64,000 nt of DNA from Pseudomonadota bacterium (GTDB lineage Bacteria; Pseudomonadota; Alphaproteobacteria; Sphingomonadales; Sphingomonadaceae), in contig JAFAEG010000018.1 in the NCBI GenBank assembly GCA_023424095.1, positions 1 through 64,000 of the forward strand, read 5' to 3'. Of this stretch, positions 7,775-16,431 are shown in pieces; position 1 is the stretch's first letter, and each line of letters begins with the position of its first letter. The notes under the pieces were generated by a model. It worked only from the letters and a program-made list of their open reading frames with translations, made no database searches and was not told where the DNA came from. Position numbers and translations under genes: made by a program.

Positions 7775-10700
7775 TTCGCGCTCTCCCGGGTCTGGACGCG
7801 GCTCGCGCCCGTGCCCCAGTCGGCGGTGCCGGTCGGGCCGTCCTGCGCATCGTCCGCCGCCTTGTCGAACCAGTCCACCTGGCTCATCTTCCTGAGGATC
7901 ACGAACTCGTCGCGATTGGCGCCGACGGTGCCGTAATAGTTGAAGCCGTAGGCGAGCTGGGCGTAGCCGCCGATCATGTGGGTCGGCTTCATGTTGATCC
8001 GCGTGACCGAGTTGTGGATGCCGCCGCGCTGGCCGGTGATTTCGGACCCGACGGTGCTGACCAGTTTCTCCTGCGCGTGGTACATGATCGCCGAGCCCGG
8101 CATGATCCGCTGGGAGACGATCGCCCGGGCGGTCAGCGCGCCGTTGACGTTGAACACCTCGATCCAGTCGTTGTCGACGATGCCCGCCGTCTTCGCGTCG
8201 TCCTCGCTGATCCACACGGCGGGGCCGCCGCGGTTCAGGCTCAGCATGATGAGGTTCTCGGTATAGGTCGAATGGATCCCCCATTTCTGATGGGGAGTGA
8301 GAATGTTGAGCATGATCTCAACATTGCCGTTGGGCAGCTTGCCCAGCACCTGCCGCACCGTCTTGGTGTCGATCGGCGGCCGCCAGGTGACGAAGCCCTC
8401 GCCGAACGCGCGCATCCAGTGATGATCCTGATAGAGGGACTGGCGCCCGGTGAGCGTGCGCCACGGGATCAGCTCGTGGACATTGGTGTAGCCGGCATTG
8501 TAGCAGACATGCTCGCTTTCCAGCCCCGACCAGGTCGGCGATGAGATGATCTTCCTGGGCTGCGCGGCCACGTCGCGGAAGCGGATCTTCTCCTCTTCCT
8601 TGCCCTCGGCGAGGTGGCCGTGGTCGCGGCCGGTGACGGCGCCGAGCGCCTGCCACGCCTTGACCGCGACCTCGCCATTGGTCTCCGGTGCGAGCATCAG
8701 GATGGTCTCGCAGGCGTCGATATCGGTATCGATCTTCGGGCGCCCCGCCGTCGGTCCCTCGAGGACGCGGCCGTTCAGCTCGCCGAGCAGCCCGACTTCG
8801 ACCTTGGTGTCCCAGCCGATACCCTTGCCGCCATTGCCCAGCTTCTCGAGCAGCGGCCCCATCGCGGTGAAGCGGGCGAAGGTCTCCGGATAATTGCGCT
8901 CGACCAGGGCGACATTCGGCATCGTCCGGCCGGGGACGGGCTCGCACTCGCCCTTCATCCAGTCCTTGGGCTCATATGGCTGGGCGAGCTCGCCGGGCGT
9001 GTCGTGCTGGATCGGGGTCAGCACCACGTCATGCTCGACCCCCAGCACCTCCGGCGCGACGTCGGAGAATTTCTTCGCGATCGCGCGGAAGATGTTCCAG
9101 TCGCTCTTGGTCTCCCACGCCGGGTCCACCGCCGCGCTGAGCGGGTGGATGAAGGGGTGCATATCGGACGTGTTGAGGTCGTGCTTCTCGTACCAGGTCG
9201 CGGTCGGCAGCACGACGTCGGAATAGATGCTGGTGGTCGACATGCGGAAATCGATATTGATCATCAGGTCGAGCTTTCCGACCGGCGCCTCGTCGTGCCA
9301 GACCACCTCCTGGGGCCGGTCGATGCCCGCCGCCTCGTCGTCCGTGCCGACCACGCCGTGCAGCGAGCCGACGAGATGCTTCAGGAAATATTCGTGGCCC
9401 TTGCCGGATGCACCCAGCACGTTCGAGCGCCAGAAGAACATGTTGCGCGGCCAGTTGACCGGGTTGTCGGGATCGATGCTGGCGGGCTTGAACGTCCCCG
9501 CCTTGAGCCCGTTCGTCACCACCGACGCCGGGTCTGCCCCGGTTTCGTGGATATGCCGCCCCAGCTCGATCGGATTGACGTCGAGCTGCGGCGCGGAGGG
9601 CAGCCAGCCCATCCGCTCGGCCCTGACGTTATAGTCGATCATGCTGCCGGACCAGTCGCCCGAAGGCGCCAGCGGCGAGAGGATTTCCGACATTTTCAGC
9701 GATTCGTAGCGCCACTGGTCGGTGTGCGCGTAGAAGAAACTGGTGCCGTTCATCTGGCGGGGCGGCCGGGTCCAGTCGAGCGCGAAGGCCATGGGCAGCC
9801 AGCCGGTCTGCGGCCGCAATTTCTCCTGGCCGACATAATGCGACCAGCCGCCGCCCGACTGGCCGATGCAGCCGCACATGACGAGCAACGCGATGATCCC
9901 GCGATAGCTCATGTCCATATGGTACCAATGGTTCAGGCCCGCCCCGAGGATCACCATCGAGCGGCCTTTCGTGACCTCCGCATTGGCGGCGAACTCTCGC
10001 GCCACCTGGATGATGCGGTCGCGCGGCACGCCGGTCACCTTCTCGGCCCAGGCGGGGGTGAACGGCACGTCCTCGTCGAAGCTCGTCGCCACGTTGCCGC
10101 CGCCGAAGCCGCGATCCACGCCGTAATTGGCGCAGAACAGGTCGAAGACGGTGGCGACATAGCCGCTCGTGCCGTCCGCGAAGTCGAGCCGCTTCAGCGG
10201 CAGGTTGCGCAGCAGGACCTCGTCATGGCCAGTGGCGACGAAGTCGTGCGGCGCGACCCCGCCGAAATAAGGGAAGGCGACCGGCTCGATCGCGTCGTGA
10301 TGCGCGGCGAGCGTGGTGCGGAGGCGAACGTCGCGGCCCTGGCCGTCTTTCTCCTCCAGGTTCCACTTGCCCTTGTCGCCCCAGCGATGGCCGGCCGAAC
10401 CCAGCGGCGCCACCAGCGCGCCGCTCAGCTCGTCATAGGCGACCGCCTTCCAGTCGGGATTGGCCGCTTCGCCGAGCGCGCCGGGCAGGTCGGCGGCGCG
10501 CAGCATCCGGTCTGGCACCAGCCGCCCGTCCCGCTCCACCACCTTCACCAGCAGCGGGAAGTCGGAATATTTGCGGGTATAATCGGCGAAATAGTCGACC
10601 TGCCGATCGACGTGGAACTCGCGCAGCACGACGTGGCCGAAGGCGAGCGCGAGGGCTGCGTCGGTGCCCTGCTTGGGGTGCAGCCACATGTCGGAGAATT

Positions 10701-11565
10701 TCGCCGCCTCGTTGAAATCGGGCGCGATCACCACGCTCTTGGCGCCCCGGTAGCGGACCTCGGAATAGAAATGCGCGTCCGGCGCGCGGGTCATCGGGAT
10801 GTTGGAGCCCCAGACCAGCAGGAAGCCGGCATTGTACCAGTCGGCGCTCTCCGGCACGTCGGTCTGCTCGCCCCAGGTCTGCGGGCTGGAGGGCGGCAGG
10901 TCGCAATACCAGTCGTAGAAGCTGAGCAGATTGCCGCCGATCAGCGACAGATAGCGGCTGCCGGCCGCGTAGGAGATCATCGACATGGCCGGGATCGGCG
11001 AGAAGCCGGCGATCCGGTCGGGACCATATTCCTTGATCGTATGGGCGTTGGCGGCGGCGATCAGCTCCGTGACCTCGTCCCAGCCGACGCGCACGAAGCC
11101 GCCGCGGCCGCGCTTGGCCACCCAGTCGCGGCGCTTGGCCGGGTCCTGGACGATCGACTTCCACGCCGCCACCGGCGCCATCGTCCTGCGCGCCTCGCGC
11201 CAGTGGCGGATCAGCCGCGCCCGCACGAGCGGATATTTGATGCGCGTGCCCGAATAGAGATACCAGCTGTAGCTTGCTCCCCGCGGGCAACCGCGCGGCT
11301 CGTGGTTCGGAAGGTCCGGTCGGGTGCGCGGATAGTCGGTCTGCTGCGTCTCCCAGGTGACGATGCCGCCCTTCACATAGATTTTCCACGAGCAGGAGCC
11401 GGTGCAGTTCACGCCGTGAGTGGAGCGTACGATCTTGTCCGCCGCCCAGCGCTTGCGATAGGCGTCCTCCCACTCGCGGGACTCGTCCGTCACATAGCCG
11501 TGCCCGCCGGAGAATTTTTCCCGCGCCCGGCGGAAATAGGTCAGGCGGTCGAGGAAATGGCTCAT
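7771..11565 (-). CDS. narG: Respiratory nitrate reductase alpha (catalytic molybdenum) subunit
   Basis: A 1264-aa molybdo-bis-MGD subunit that reduces nitrate to nitrite on the cytoplasmic side. Seen: an N-terminal HGVNCTGSC cluster motif (His plus Cys ligation of FS0), SFYDWYCDLPPSSPQTWGEQ containing the Asp that ligates molybdenum in NarG, and the nucleotide-binding segments of the DMSO-reductase superfamily through to the C-terminus. Length matches the family. ATG at 11565 has AAGGAG 7 bases upstream and overlaps the narK stop (ATGA). It has no Tat signal, as usual for cytoplasmic NarG. Confidence 0.97.
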   Translation of the reverse strand: MSHFLDRLTYFRRAREKFSGGHGYVTDESREWEDAYRKRWAADKIVRSTHGVNCTGSCSWKIYVKGGIVTWETQQTDYPRTRPDLPNHEPRGCPRGASYSWYLYSGTRIKYPLVRARLIRHWREARRTMAPVAAWKSIVQDPAKRRDWVAKRGRGGFVRVGWDEVTELIAAANAHTIKEYGPDRIAGFSPIPAMSMISYAAGSRYLSLIGGNLLSFYDWYCDLPPSSPQTWGEQTDVPESADWYNAGFLLVWGSNIPMTRAPDAHFYSEVRYRGAKSVVIAPDFNEAAKFSDMWLHPKQGTDAALALAFGHVVLREFHVDRQVDYFADYTRKYSDFPLLVKVVERDGRLVPDRMLRAADLPGALGEAANPDWKAVAYDELSGALVAPLGSAGHRWGDKGKWNLEEKDGQGRDVRLRTTLAAHHDAIEPVAFPYFGGVAPHDFVATGHDEVLLRNLPLKRLDFADGTSGYVATVFDLFCANYGVDRGFGGGNVATSFDEDVPFTPAWAEKVTGVPRDRIIQVAREFAANAEVTKGRSMVILGAGLNHWYHMDMSYRGIIALLVMCGCIGQSGGGWSHYVGQEKLRPQTGWLPMAFALDWTRPPRQMNGTSFFYAHTDQWRYESLKMSEILSPLAPSGDWSGSMIDYNVRAERMGWLPSAPQLDVNPIELGRHIHETGADPASVVTNGLKAGTFKPASIDPDNPVNWPRNMFFWRSNVLGASGKGHEYFLKHLVGSLHGVVGTDDEAAGIDRPQEVVWHDEAPVGKLDLMINIDFRMSTTSIYSDVVLPTATWYEKHDLNTSDMHPFIHPLSAAVDPAWETKSDWNIFRAIAKKFSDVAPEVLGVEHDVVLTPIQHDTPGELAQPYEPKDWMKGECEPVPGRTMPNVALVERNYPETFARFTAMGPLLEKLGNGGKGIGWDTKVEVGLLGELNGRVLEGPTAGRPKIDTDIDACETILMLAPETNGEVAVKAWQALGAVTGRDHGHLAEGKEEEKIRFRDVAAQPRKIISSPTWSGLESEHVCYNAGYTNVHELIPWRTLTGRQSLYQDHHWMRAFGEGFVTWRPPIDTKTVRQVLGKLPNGNVEIMLNILTPHQKWGIHSTYTENLIMLSLNRGGPAVWISEDDAKTAGIVDNDWIEVFNVNGALTARAIVSQRIMPGSAIMYHAQEKLVSTVGSEITGQRGGIHNSVTRINMKPTHMIGGYAQLAYGFNYYGTVGANRDEFVILRKMSQVDWFDKAADDAQDGPTGTADWGTGASRVQTRESAK

Positions 11566-14312
11566 GCCGGAACTCCTTGCGGGGGCGGTGCTGCCGGGAT
11601 TGGGGTCGATGGGCCGCGCTCGGCGTCGCGGAGCAGGCCGCGCGGGCCGGAATAGACGCGCCAGGTGAGCGCGGCGCAGCTGAGGTAGAAGAGCAGGAAG
11701 CCCCACAGAGCGGCGTCGGCGGCGCCGGTCATCTCGATGGACGAACCATAGGCCTTGGGGATGTAGAAGGCGCCATAGGCGGCGATCGCGGAAGTGAAGC
11801 CGATCACCGCCGCCGATTCCCGATCGGCCTGGGCGCGGCGGCCGGGCTCCGGCATGTCCGGCTCGGCTTTGTCGACGGCGGCGCGCATGATGCCGGGCAC
11901 CATCTGGAAAGTGGAGGCATTGCCGACGCCGCTGACGAAGAAGAGCGCCAGCACCGTTCCGAAGAAGCCCCAGAAATCCCCGACGTTCAGGAACCAGATC
12001 ATGCCGAGGACGGCCGCGATCTGCGCGACGAACACCCAGAAGGTGACGCGCGCCCCGCCGAGCCGGTCCGCGATCCAGCCGGTGCCGGCGCGTGAAAGCG
12101 CCCCGACGAGCGGGCCGATGAAGGCGTAGGCGAGGATATTCACCTCCGGGAAGACCATCTTCGACAGCAAGGGGAAGCCCGCCGACATGCCGATGAAGGT
12201 CCCGAACGTGCCGGTGTAGAGCCAGCACATCAGCCAGGTGTGGCCGCGGGAGAAGATTGTCGCCTGGTCGGCGAACGAGCTTTTCGCGCTCATGATGTCG
12301 TTCATGCCGAACCAGGCGGCGAGTGTGCCGATGATGATCAGCGGCACCCAGACGAAGCCGGCATTCTGCATCCAGACCTGCGTGCCGTCGCTGGCTATCT
12401 GCGCGTGGCCGCCCAGCGCCCCGAACAGGCCGAAGGTGACGACCACCGGCACCAGGAACTGCATCACGCTGACGCCGAGATTGCCCAGGCCCGCGTTGAG
12501 CGCCAGCGCGTTGCCCTTCTCCGCCTTGGGGAAGAAATAGCTGATATTGGCCATGGAGGAGGCGAAATTGCCGCCGCCGAAGCCGCACAGCAAAGCCAGC
12601 ACGAGGAAGATCAGGAACGGTGTGTCCGGATTCTGCACCGCATAGCCGATGCCGAAGGCGGGGATCAGCAGCGAAGCGGTGGACAAAGTCGTCCACAGCC
12701 GCCCGCCGAAGACCGGGACGAGGAAGGCGTAGAAGATGCGCAGGGTCGCGCCCGACAGGCCGGGCAACGCGGCCAGCCAGAACAATTGATCGGTCGTGAA
12801 GGCGAAGCCGATCGCCGGCAGGCGCGCCACCACCACGCTCCACACCATCCACACGGCGAAGGAGAGGAGCAGGCAGTAGGTGGAAACCCACAGATTGCGG
12901 CGCGCCACGGCGCGGCCGCCGCTTTTCCAGAAGTCCGCATCCTCCGGTCGCCAATCCTCGATCGGCCCGGCGCGGTGCGGCGGCGCCGAGATGCCGGGCT
13001 CGCCGAAGCCCTCCATCTCGGGAAGCTCGGGCAACGCCGCCTCGCTGCCCTTGCGCGCCGCGGCGCCCTCCATGTGGCGGATGGCGAAATGCATCCACAC
13101 CAGCGCGAGCAGCACGATCACGAACAGCAATACGAAGCAGCTCGTCCAGACGCCGGTCAGGTCGTTGAGCGCGCCGAAGGCCAGCGGGAGGACAAAGCCG
13201 CCGAGGCCGCCGATCATGCCGACCAGGCCGCCGACCGCGCCGACATGGTTGGGATAGTAGACCGGGATATGCTTGAACACGGCCGCCTTGCCGAGGCTCA
13301 TGAAGAAGCCCAGCACGAAGATCGTCACCAGGAACGGGACCAGGCCCATTTCGGTGCGGAAGCTGATCGGACCGTGGATGCCGTCGATGATGTAGGTGGT
13401 CGGCGGGTAGGACAGCATGAAGGTGCACAGCACCGAAATGCCGAAGGTCACGTACATCACCTTCCGCGCGCCGTAGCGGTCCGACAGGGTGCCGCCATAG
13501 ATTCGGAACAGGCTTGCCGGCACGGAGTAGAAAGCGGCCAGCATGCCGGCCGTCTTCACGTCGAGGCCATAGACGCCGATCAGGTAGCGCGGCAGCCACA
13601 GCGCCAGCGCCACGAACGCGCCGAAGACGAAGAAATAATAGAGCGCGAAACGCCACACCTGGACGTTCCTGAGCACGGCGAACTGGCTGCGCAGGCTGGC
13701 GGCCTTGCGCCCCTCGCGCTTGCGGGCGAGATGCTCGGGGTCCTCCCGCGTCAGCAGCAGGAAGAGCAGGGCCATGACCAGCAGCCCGGCCGCCCAGAGC
13801 TGCGCGACCGCCTGCCAGCCCATGGCCACCATGACGAAAGGTGCGAGGAACTTGGTGACGGCGGAGCCGACATTGCCGGCCCCGAACACGCCGAGCGCGA
13901 AGCCCTGCTTGCCCGGCGGGTAGAATTTGCTGACGTAGGTGACGCCGACCGAGAAGGCGCCGCCGGCGATGCCGACGCCGAGCGCGGCGATCAGTAGTTC
14001 GACATAGCTGTCGGCATAGGAGGTGAGGAAGGTCGCGATCGCGCCGGCCACCATGACGGCGGCGAACACGCGCCGCCCGCCGAGCTGGTCCGCCCAGATG
14101 CCGAGCAGCACCCGGCTCAATGATCCGGTGAGGATCGGCGTGCCGACCAGCAGCCCGAACTGGGTCTCGGAAAGTCCCAATTCCTCCTTCAGGCTCAGGC
14201 CGATGATGGAGAAGATCGTCCACACCGCGAAGCAGACGGTGAAGGCGATCGTGCTGGTCCACAGCGCCGGGCCGGCGCCGGGCGCCGGACCCTCGACAGA
14301 GCTAGCAGGCAT
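11562..14312 (-). CDS. narK: Fused NarK1-NarK2 nitrate/nitrite transporter
   Basis: A 916-aa protein made of two complete 12-helix MFS transporters. The first (about 15-440) contains GIAGGAFSVGVTYVSKFYP. The second (about 485-890) contains LCGFGGGNFASSMANISYFFP, the nitrate signature of NarK2-type proteins. The linker at about 440-485 is polar. In Paracoccus such a fusion combines a proton-linked nitrate importer (NarK1) with a nitrate/nitrite exchanger (NarK2). It is the first gene of the nar operon. The perfect FNR box at 14375-14388 is centred 69 bases before the ATG, consistent with activation from -41.5 and a short leader. Confidence 0.95.
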   Translation of the reverse strand: MPASSVEGPAPGAGPALWTSTIAFTVCFAVWTIFSIIGLSLKEELGLSETQFGLLVGTPILTGSLSRVLLGIWADQLGGRRVFAAVMVAGAIATFLTSYADSYVELLIAALGVGIAGGAFSVGVTYVSKFYPPGKQGFALGVFGAGNVGSAVTKFLAPFVMVAMGWQAVAQLWAAGLLVMALLFLLLTREDPEHLARKREGRKAASLRSQFAVLRNVQVWRFALYYFFVFGAFVALALWLPRYLIGVYGLDVKTAGMLAAFYSVPASLFRIYGGTLSDRYGARKVMYVTFGISVLCTFMLSYPPTTYIIDGIHGPISFRTEMGLVPFLVTIFVLGFFMSLGKAAVFKHIPVYYPNHVGAVGGLVGMIGGLGGFVLPLAFGALNDLTGVWTSCFVLLFVIVLLALVWMHFAIRHMEGAAARKGSEAALPELPEMEGFGEPGISAPPHRAGPIEDWRPEDADFWKSGGRAVARRNLWVSTYCLLLSFAVWMVWSVVVARLPAIGFAFTTDQLFWLAALPGLSGATLRIFYAFLVPVFGGRLWTTLSTASLLIPAFGIGYAVQNPDTPFLIFLVLALLCGFGGGNFASSMANISYFFPKAEKGNALALNAGLGNLGVSVMQFLVPVVVTFGLFGALGGHAQIASDGTQVWMQNAGFVWVPLIIIGTLAAWFGMNDIMSAKSSFADQATIFSRGHTWLMCWLYTGTFGTFIGMSAGFPLLSKMVFPEVNILAYAFIGPLVGALSRAGTGWIADRLGGARVTFWVFVAQIAAVLGMIWFLNVGDFWGFFGTVLALFFVSGVGNASTFQMVPGIMRAAVDKAEPDMPEPGRRAQADRESAAVIGFTSAIAAYGAFYIPKAYGSSIEMTGAADAALWGFLLFYLSCAALTWRVYSGPRGLLRDAERGPSTPIPAAPPPQGVPA

Positions 14313-14374
14313 GGCTTCCTCCCGGAACGGGACAGACGGATGCCGCTTCGTTGGCGCGCGCGGGGCTGGGCCCG

Positions 14375-14388
14375 TTGATCCGGATCAA
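14375..14388. promoter_or_regulatory. Perfect FNR box upstream of the nar operon
   Basis: TTGATCCGGATCAA is an exact 14-base palindrome matching the TTGAT-N4-ATCAA consensus in both arms. It lies between moaA and narK, with its centre 69 bases before the narK start. A class II FNR promoter would place transcription start near 14340. It is the strongest of the five boxes here. Confidence 0.88.
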
Positions 14389-14414
14389 ATCACGATCCCG
14401 GCGGGCCATTTTTC

Positions 14415-15425
14415 TCATCCCCCCGTCACGCTCATGTGCCGCGCCACGGCGGGCGCTTGCGCCTCTATCCTGAATTCGTGCCGTCGCGGCTTGCCCGCCA
14501 GCAGCCGGTTCAGCAGCGCGTTCACCGCGGCCGTCCCGCCTTCGCGCAGGGCGTCGCGCAGCTCGACCTTCTGGTCGTGCCCCAGGCAGCCATAGACGGT
14601 GCCCGTCGCCGCCACCCGGATGCGGTTGCAGCCGTCGCAGAAATTGTTGGTGAGCGGGGTGATCAGGCCCAGGCGGATGCCGAGGTCCGGCACCTCGAAA
14701 TAGCGGGCCGGGCCGCCGGTGCGGCGCAGCGAGGGGACCAGCTCATGGCTTTGCTCCAGCTCGCGCCGGACCTTGTCCAAAGGCAGATAATGGCTGCTGC
14801 GGTCCTCCTCGACCTCGCCCAGCGGCATCGTCTCGATCAGGGTGAGGTCGAGGCCCTGTTCGCCGCACCAGCGCAGCATGGCTCCGATCTCGTCCCCGTT
14901 CAGCCCGGCGAGCGCGACCATGTTGATCTTCACCGCCAGGCCGGCCGCGCGCGCCGCGTCGATCCCGCGCAGCACCTGATCGAGCTCGCCGCCCCGGGTA
15001 ATGTGTCCGAAACGCCGCGGGTCACGGCTGTCCAGCGAGACGTTCACCCGCCGCACGCCCGCCGCGAACAGTCCGGTCGCGAATATCGCGAGGCGCGTGC
15101 CGGTGGTGGTGAGCGTGAGTTCGTCGAGGCCGTCGCCGAGACGGCCGCCGATCCAGCCGACCAGGTCCATGACTCCCCGCCGGACGAGCGGTTCGCCCCC
15201 GGTCAGCCTGAGCCGGGTGACCCCACGCGCGATCAAGATGTCGGCGAGCCGGGCGGCCTCCTCGAGCGTGAGGATGTCGCGCTTGGGCAGGAAGCGCATG
15301 CGCTCCGCCATGCAATAGCGGCAGCGCAGGTCGCAGCGGTCGGTGACGGAAAGGCGGACATAGCTGATCTTGCGGCCGAAGCTGTCGATGAAACCGGATT
15401 GCCCGGCTTCTCCTCTCTCGGTCAT
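14415..15425 (-). CDS. moaA: GTP 3',8-cyclase MoaA (radical SAM, molybdopterin step 1)
   Basis: A 336-aa enzyme that converts GTP to the precursor of cyclic pyranopterin. Seen: the radical-SAM CDLRCRYCM motif, TGGEPLVR, and the second cluster motif FCDGCNRIR with a downstream CLGHD. The start is set at the ATG at 15425 (MTERGEAG...). The longer reading from 15467 would leave only about 30 bases to the FNR box at 15491-15504, while 15425 leaves 72, as expected for activation. The C-terminus ends VARHMSVTGG, where MoaA has its conserved GG tail. It supplies cofactor for NarG and is probably co-induced by FNR. Confidence 0.95.
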   Translation of the reverse strand: MTERGEAGQSGFIDSFGRKISYVRLSVTDRCDLRCRYCMAERMRFLPKRDILTLEEAARLADILIARGVTRLRLTGGEPLVRRGVMDLVGWIGGRLGDGLDELTLTTTGTRLAIFATGLFAAGVRRVNVSLDSRDPRRFGHITRGGELDQVLRGIDAARAAGLAVKINMVALAGLNGDEIGAMLRWCGEQGLDLTLIETMPLGEVEEDRSSHYLPLDKVRRELEQSHELVPSLRRTGGPARYFEVPDLGIRLGLITPLTNNFCDGCNRIRVAATGTVYGCLGHDQKVELRDALREGGTAAVNALLNRLLAGKPRRHEFRIEAQAPAVARHMSVTGG

Positions 15426-15490
15426 ACCACGGTGGACCTGTTCTAGAGCCGCATCCGAAATCAGCACTAGTGGTTCCTGCGGGTCATCAG

Positions 15491-15504
15491 GTGATCTAGA
15501 TCAA
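15491..15504. promoter_or_regulatory. FNR box between moaA and a second FNR-family gene
   Basis: GTGATCTAGATCAA matches TTGAT-N4-ATCAA in 9 of 10 defined positions, and its core TGATCTAGATCA is a perfect palindrome. Its centre is 72 bases before the moaA ATG. It is about 185 bases before the ATG of the divergent regulator, so moaA is the likelier target, with possible autoregulation. Confidence 0.78.
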
Positions 15505-15681
15505 CGGTCACGGTTAAACGCCCGCTAGCGCTGCGCAAATGTCGCCGCGACCGATCCGTCCCAAATGCCTTGTGTGTGCCGGAAGCGACGGTCCGCCGCC
15601 TCGCCCACGCTGTTCGGGCGCGCGCGGCCCCGCCCATCCGGCGGCAGGCGAAGGCCGCCATGCGCCGGCGGGCCGATCGTC

Positions 15682-16431
15682 ATGAGCCGGAAGAGCCGCG
15701 CCGGTGAACGGAGTGTGGGCGCCATGTCCCTCCCGCGGGACCAGGTCGGCGGGCGGGGTCCCGTCCGTCTCGATGTGTTTTGCGCCGTCCTCGACGCCAG
15801 GGCGCTGGCGGAGTTCAACGCGCTTGGCTCGACCGGATGCGCCGGGCCGGCGCACTGCCTGTTCCATGAGGGCGATCCGGCGGACCTCGTCTACAACGTC
15901 ACCCGCGGCATCCTGAAGCTTTATCGCCTGTTGCCGGACGGACGGAGGCAGATCGCCAGGTTCGTTCATCCCGGCGAATTCCTCGGCCTCACCCTGCGCG
16001 ATGTGCATGGCTACACCGCCGAAGCGCTCGAGCCGGTCGAATATTGCCGTTTTCCCCGGGAACGGTTCGACAGGTTCGTGGACGAGCATCCGGAGCTTGG
16101 CCGCGAGCTCTATCTGGTGACCGCGCACGAACTGGCGGCCGCTCACGAGCAGCTGATCGTGCTGGGCCGAAAGACGGCTCGCGAACGGCTTGCAAGCTTC
16201 CTGATCGAGCTGTTCGACCGCGCTCGCCTGCGCAACAGCGATCGGGAGATCATCCACCTCCCGATGGCTCGTGTCGATATCGCGGACTATCTCGGGCTCA
16301 CCAGGGAGACGGTCAGCCGCGGCTTCACCGCGCTTCGGGAAGAAGGGCTGATCGCGCTCCTTCCCGGGGAAAGGGTCGCGCTCCTCAAGCGGGCGCGGCT
16401 GGAGGAACTTGCCCGCGGCGAGGGGGGCTGA
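15682..16431 (+). CDS. Second FNR-family regulator with reduced cysteine set (FixK/FnrN-like)
   Basis: A 249-aa Crp/Fnr protein with the same architecture and recognition helix (GLTRETVSR) as the regulator at 1991-2776. At the N-terminus the C-x2-C-PVR motif is degraded to GGRGPVRLDVFC: glycines replace the first two cysteines, the third is kept (C34). The position equivalent to E. coli C122 is cysteine (EYCRFPRERF). It therefore probably cannot hold a normal [4Fe-4S] cluster and may be a FixK- or NNR-type regulator that answers another signal. ATG 15724 (with GGAG 10 bases upstream) is an alternative start, giving 235 aa. It converges with nrdJ with no spacer. Confidence 0.85.
   Translation: MSRKSRAGERSVGAMSLPRDQVGGRGPVRLDVFCAVLDARALAEFNALGSTGCAGPAHCLFHEGDPADLVYNVTRGILKLYRLLPDGRRQIARFVHPGEFLGLTLRDVHGYTAEALEPVEYCRFPRERFDRFVDEHPELGRELYLVTAHELAAAHEQLIVLGRKTARERLASFLIELFDRARLRNSDREIIHLPMARVDIADYLGLTRETVSRGFTALREEGLIALLPGERVALLKRARLEELARGEGG

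Noticed and set aside
8614..11655. Plus-strand open frame of about 1,000 codons opposite narG
   Set aside because: High GC3 antisense shadow; composition is Arg/Gly/His/Gln-rich and no motif is recognisable, while narG on the other strand is certain.
11566..14262. Open minus-strand frame extending narG upstream for 900 codons
   Set aside because: It is the out-of-phase shadow of narK; the true narG start (11565) has a ribosome binding site and matches NarG N-termini.
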